NCBI GenBank assembly: GCA_903825285.1
Contig: CAIJZY010000036.1
Span: forward strand, 1-64,000
Source of the DNA: an uncultured Opitutia bacterium
GTDB lineage: Bacteria; Verrucomicrobiota; Verrucomicrobiia; Opitutales; Opitutaceae
DNA length: 64,000 bases
Direction of reading: 5' to 3'
Part shown: positions 60,792 through 64,000 of the stretch, piece by piece
How positions within the stretch are numbered: position 1 is the stretch's first letter
Layout: the number at the start of each line of letters is the position of its first letter
Position numbers and translations under genes: made by a program
Notes under the pieces: model-generated
What the model saw: only the letters and a program-made list of their open reading frames with translations
Told to the model about the DNA's origin: nothing
Databases searched by the model: none

Positions 60792-62648
60792 ATGGCCGCG
60801 CCGTCCCCGACCCCGTCACCGGAAACACCCGGCGCCATCCGCTGGACCGGGCTGCTGCTGGTCGTGGCAACCGTCCTGGCCTACGCGAACTCCCTCGGGG
60901 GCCCGCTGATTTTCGACGACAAGCCCGCCATCCTCGACAACCCGACGATCCGGCACCTCTGGCCGCTGTCCACCGTCCTCTCGCCGCCAGCCATCGGCAG
61001 CGGCGTCACCGGCCGGCCGATGGTGAACCTCACGCTGGCGCTCGACTACGCCGTGAGCGGCCCGGAGGTCTGGAGCTATCACGCGACCAACCTCCTCATC
61101 CACGTGCTGGCGGGACTGGCGCTGTTCGGGATCGTGCGGCGGACGCTCCGCCAACCCGTCATCCCCGAGCGCCTGCGCACCGCGGCACTGCCGGTGGCCG
61201 GCATGACGGCGGCGCTCTGGCTGCTGCACCCGCTGGTGACGGAATCGGTCACCAGCGTGATCCAGCGCACCGAGTCGCAGGTCGGGCTCTGCTACCTGCT
61301 CACGCTCTACGCCTTCATCCGCAGCGTCGAGTCGCCCCGGCCCCGCGCGTGGCAAACGGCCGCAGTGCTGGTCGCCGCGCTCGGCATGGCCACCAAGGAG
61401 GTCATGGTCACCGCCCCGGTGCTCGTCCTCGCCTACGACTGCGCCTTCGTGGCGGGCTCGCTGCGCGAGTCCTGGCGGCGTCGCGGCGGTTTCCATCTCG
61501 CGCTGGCCGCCACGTGGCTCGTGCTGGCGGCCCTGCTGCTCTCCGGGGGCGGCACGCGCGGCGAGGCGGCGGGCTTCGGGCTGGGCGTGACGCCCTGGAC
61601 CTATGCGCTGACGCAGTGCCGCGCCGTGATCCTTTATCTCCGGCTCGCCGTCTGGCCCCACCCGCTCGTGCTGGACTACGGCACGGACGTCGTGCGGCAC
61701 GCGGGGGATGTCTGGCCGCAGGGGCTGCTGCTGCTGGGGCTGCTGGCGCTGACGGCCTGGACCTGGATCCGCCGGCCGGTGGCGGGCTTCGCCGGAGTCG
61801 CGTTTTTCCTCATCCTGGGCCCGAGCTCGAGCGTGGTGCCGCTGGTCAGCCAGACCATCGCGGAGCACCGCATGTACCTCCCACTCGCGGCGCTGGTGGC
61901 GCTGGGGGTCGCGGCGGCGTATCTCCGCTGGGGCCGAGGAGCCCTCGTCGTGGCGGCGATTGTGGCCGTTGGTTTCGGCGGGCTCACGTGGCAGCGCAAC
62001 CGCGCGTATCAATCGGAACTGGGCCTCTGGACCGAGACCGTCGCGCAGGCGCCCGCGAACGCGCGGGCGCGGATCAACCTCGCGGAGTGCCTGCTCCTCC
62101 TCGGCCGGCCGGCCGAGGCCCTTCCGCACGCGCAGGAGGCCGTGCACCTGAAGCCCAATTATCCCGAGGCCCACACCAACGTCGCCATCGCACTCGCCGA
62201 GCTCGGGCGGCCCGAGGAGGCGCTGCCCAGCTGCCTTGAGGCGCTCCGCCTGAAGCCCGACAGCGCCCGGGCGCACAGCAACCTGGGCACCGTGCTGATC
62301 AAGCTCGGTCGCCTGCCCGAGGCCATCACCCACCTCGAGGAGTCGCTGCGGCTGGCGCCCGACGCGCCCGATGCGGCCAAGGTGCGCAACAATCTCGGCA
62401 TCGCGCTGCTCCGGGCCGGCCGGCCGGCGGACGCGATCCCGGAGTTTCTGGCCGTGCTGCGGGTTGACCCCAGCCTGGCCGAGACCCGCTTCACCCTCGC
62501 CGTGGCCTATGGCCTTTGCGAGCGCCTGCCCGAGGCGGCGCAGCAGCTCGAGGCCGTGCTGCAGCTCAAGCCCGACCATGCCGCGGCGCGCAGCGCCCTC
62601 GAGTCCGTCCGGGCCGAGATCGCCGCCGCGCGGCCGGCCGGACCGTAG
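60792..62648 (+). CDS. Multi-pass membrane protein with C-terminal TPR repeats (TMTC-like)
   Basis: 618 residues. About ten membrane helices fill the first 410 residues, with the GT-C glycosyltransferase-like luminal loop (GPLIFDDKPAILDNPTI; the acidic DD is the usual catalytic/metal spot) and WLLHPLVTESVTSVIQRTE. Four to five TPR units follow from about 430 (ARINLAECLLLLGRPAEALP, AHTNVAIALAELGRPEEALP, AHSNLGTVLIKLGRLPEAI). Eukaryotic TMTC proteins are O-mannosyltransferases; a bacterial glycosylation role is inference. Starts with ATG. Confidence 0.85.
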   Translation: MAAPSPTPSPETPGAIRWTGLLLVVATVLAYANSLGGPLIFDDKPAILDNPTIRHLWPLSTVLSPPAIGSGVTGRPMVNLTLALDYAVSGPEVWSYHATNLLIHVLAGLALFGIVRRTLRQPVIPERLRTAALPVAGMTAALWLLHPLVTESVTSVIQRTESQVGLCYLLTLYAFIRSVESPRPRAWQTAAVLVAALGMATKEVMVTAPVLVLAYDCAFVAGSLRESWRRRGGFHLALAATWLVLAALLLSGGGTRGEAAGFGLGVTPWTYALTQCRAVILYLRLAVWPHPLVLDYGTDVVRHAGDVWPQGLLLLGLLALTAWTWIRRPVAGFAGVAFFLILGPSSSVVPLVSQTIAEHRMYLPLAALVALGVAAAYLRWGRGALVVAAIVAVGFGGLTWQRNRAYQSELGLWTETVAQAPANARARINLAECLLLLGRPAEALPHAQEAVHLKPNYPEAHTNVAIALAELGRPEEALPSCLEALRLKPDSARAHSNLGTVLIKLGRLPEAITHLEESLRLAPDAPDAAKVRNNLGIALLRAGRPADAIPEFLAVLRVDPSLAETRFTLAVAYGLCERLPEAAQQLEAVLQLKPDHAAARSALESVRAEIAAARPAGP

Positions 62649-62701
62649 CCCGTCGCCGTTTCGCTCTGGTCGAACCGGGTGCGGGCCGATTGGATGCCGC
62701 C

Positions 62702-63718
62702 ATGAAAGTCCTGATCATCGGCGGCACCGGGCTGATTTCCTCCGGGATTGTGAAGGCGCTCCAGGCGCGCGGCGCGGACCTCACCGTCTTCAACCGCGGC
62801 CGGACCGACGACCGGCTGGGGGCGGTGCGGCGGCGGCAGGGCGACCGGAACGACTGCGCCGCGTTCGAGCGGACGATGGCCGGCGCCGGCAACTGGGATG
62901 TCGTGATCGACATGATCTGCTTCCGTCCCGACCAGGCTGAAAGCGCGCTGCGGGCGTTTACCGGGCGCTGCGGGCATTTCCTCCTCTGCAGCACGGTCTG
63001 CACCTACGGCAACACCCAGACCGTGGTGCCCACGCTGGAGACGACGCCGCAGGCGCCCCACTCCGCCTACGGCCGCGACAAGGTCGCGTGCGAGCAGCTC
63101 CTGCTGAAGGCGCAGGCCGACGGGCGGATGAACGTGACGATCTTCCGGCCCTCGCACACCTACGGCCCCGGCGGCAACGTGATCAACAACCTCGGCTGGG
63201 CGCCCACATTCGTGGACCGGCTGCGCAAGGGCCGCCCGATCATCGTGAGCGGCGACGGCCACGGCCTGTGGCAGAGCACGTACTCGGAGGACGTCGGCGT
63301 CGGCTTCGCCCATGCGGCCGGACGGTCGAAGTGCTTCGGTGAGGCGTACAACATCGTCGGCGACGAGGTCGTGACCTGGGACGACTACACGCGCCGCACC
63401 GCCGCGGCGATCGGGGCGCCGGCGCCGCGGATTGTCCATGTGCCAACGGATTTCCTGCTGGCGGCGGACCGTCCGCGCTTCGTGGCGCTGGAGGAGATCT
63501 TCCGCTTCCACGGCGTGTACGCCAACGCGAAGCTCAAGCGCGACGTGCCCGAGTACCGTCCCGCGATGCCGTTCGAGGAGGGCGTGCGGCGGACGGTGGC
63601 GTGGATGGACCAGCACCGGACCATTGCCGACGCGGACAGCGACCCGCAGGAGGACCGGCTGGCGGAAGCCTGGGAGCGCGCACTGGCCGAGGCCACGGCC
63701 AGCCTGCGCAAAGTGTAG
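62702..63718 (+). CDS. NAD-dependent epimerase/dehydratase family protein
   Basis: 338 residues from the ATG at 62702. An extended SDR with VLIIGGTGLISSGIVKAL at the N-terminus, FNRGRT (NADP-preference-like region), and the catalytic YxxxK as SAYGRDKVACE. RPSHTYGPGGNVINNLGW and the C-terminal HVPTDFLLAADRPRF are family blocks. Acts on a nucleotide sugar or a related substrate in the cytoplasm. It follows the TPR membrane gene by 53 bases. The stop overlaps the GC-rich palindrome pair. Confidence 0.88.
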   Translation: MKVLIIGGTGLISSGIVKALQARGADLTVFNRGRTDDRLGAVRRRQGDRNDCAAFERTMAGAGNWDVVIDMICFRPDQAESALRAFTGRCGHFLLCSTVCTYGNTQTVVPTLETTPQAPHSAYGRDKVACEQLLLKAQADGRMNVTIFRPSHTYGPGGNVINNLGWAPTFVDRLRKGRPIIVSGDGHGLWQSTYSEDVGVGFAHAAGRSKCFGEAYNIVGDEVVTWDDYTRRTAAAIGAPAPRIVHVPTDFLLAADRPRFVALEEIFRFHGVYANAKLKRDVPEYRPAMPFEEGVRRTVAWMDQHRTIADADSDPQEDRLAEAWERALAEATASLRKV

Positions 63719-63826
63719 GGCGGGGGCGCCTGACCCCGCCATGTCCGCGGCTCGGATGCTGGATAAACGGCCGAGTGACCTGGAACGCGGGGCATGAAAA
63801 AGGCGGGGTCGGCGACCCCGCCCTAC
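63715..63826. repeat. Pair of GC-rich palindromes, inverted
   Basis: 63715-63740 (starting GTAGGGCGGGGGC, overlapping the epimerase stop codon) and its inverted copy 63802-63826 (GGCGGGGTCGG...). Each is an internal palindrome. Same family as 13988-14065. It lies between convergent genes. Confidence 0.85.
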
Positions 63827-63846
63827 CTTACAGCTCGAAGCCGGCC

Positions 63847-64000
63847 TTAGGCGCGCTGCGCCATGGGCACGAAGTCGCGCTTGACCGGGCCGGCGTAGAC
63901 CTGCCGCGGGCGGTAGATGCGGCCCTTCGGGTTGGCGGCGACCTCGCGCCAGTTGGCGATCCAGCCCGGGGCGCGGCCGATGGCGAACATGACCGTGAAC
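63847..64000 (-). CDS. gltA: Citrate synthase, C-terminal end
   Basis: The last 50 residues and the stop codon are visible; the gene continues beyond the right edge. [20 protein letters not shown], followed by [16 protein letters not shown], is the conserved C-terminal part of citrate synthase (TCA cycle entry, oxaloacetate plus acetyl-CoA). The arginine in RPRQ belongs to the substrate pocket region. Confidence 0.93.
   Translation of the reverse strand, partial: FTVMFAIGRAPGWIANWREVAANPKGRIYRPRQVYAGPVKRDFVPMAQRA

Overview
The window is GC-rich (about 70 percent G+C by eye), gene-dense bacterial chromosome. Its content points to a verrucomicrobial genome, probably Opitutaceae. The reasons are a primary sigma factor next to tatA, an mre/PBP2 cell-shape operon, Gld-type ABC genes with a DUF4340 protein, a GH78-like hydrolase, a sulfatase-like protein, Gfo/Idh and acetylxylan-esterase enzymes, and several orphan secreted or membrane proteins. 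Most starts lack a visible Shine-Dalgarno sequence. The taxonomic placement is an inference; no rRNA is present.

Layout. 1-874: 3' end of rpoD, then tatA with a strong terminator. 1088-3391 (-): CPA2-type antiporter. 3738-8292 (+): mreB, mreC, mreD and PBP2. 8477-12886 (-): TgpA-like transglutaminase, DUF58 protein and MoxR ATPase. 13096-14775 (-): NAD(P)-dependent dehydrogenase and a purine nucleoside/MTA phosphorylase. 14902-21102: acetylxylan esterase, second esterase, Gfo/Idh oxidoreductase, orphan proteins and BirA. 21416-29859 (+): GldA/GldF/GldG/DUF4340-like set followed by an AsmA-like protein. 29978-36916: degenerate sulfatase, dienelactone hydrolase, UbiA-like protein with a methyltransferase, and an overlapping gene pair of unknown role. 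36979-39677: peptide deformylase, cobalamin adenosyltransferase, PhoH. 40022-46482: small orphans, acid phosphatase, ParC and ParE. 46615-53744: AsmA-like, DsbA-like, DUF1684, aldo/keto reductase, sialidase-like, MFS and small secreted proteins. 53936-64000: M55 peptidase, GH78-like hydrolase, peroxiredoxin, fatty acid desaturase, DTW protein, DUF3892, a 59-residue zinc-ribbon protein, TPR membrane protein, epimerase and the 3' end of citrate synthase.

The most striking feature is non-coding. About thirty intergenic loci carry short-period repeats. Seventeen are arrays of degenerate 7-bp units, usually as two inverted arms with a spacer between. The unit sequence differs from locus to locus, but the period stays 7. 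Two further classes have periods of 9 and 8. They lie between co-directional operon genes, at convergent ends, directly against start codons, and once inside a coding sequence. Two pairs of REP-like palindromes, two pairs of GC-rich palindromes and one 196-bp element with 36-bp terminal inverted repeats complete the repeat content. I saw no tRNA, rRNA, CRISPR array or transposase gene.
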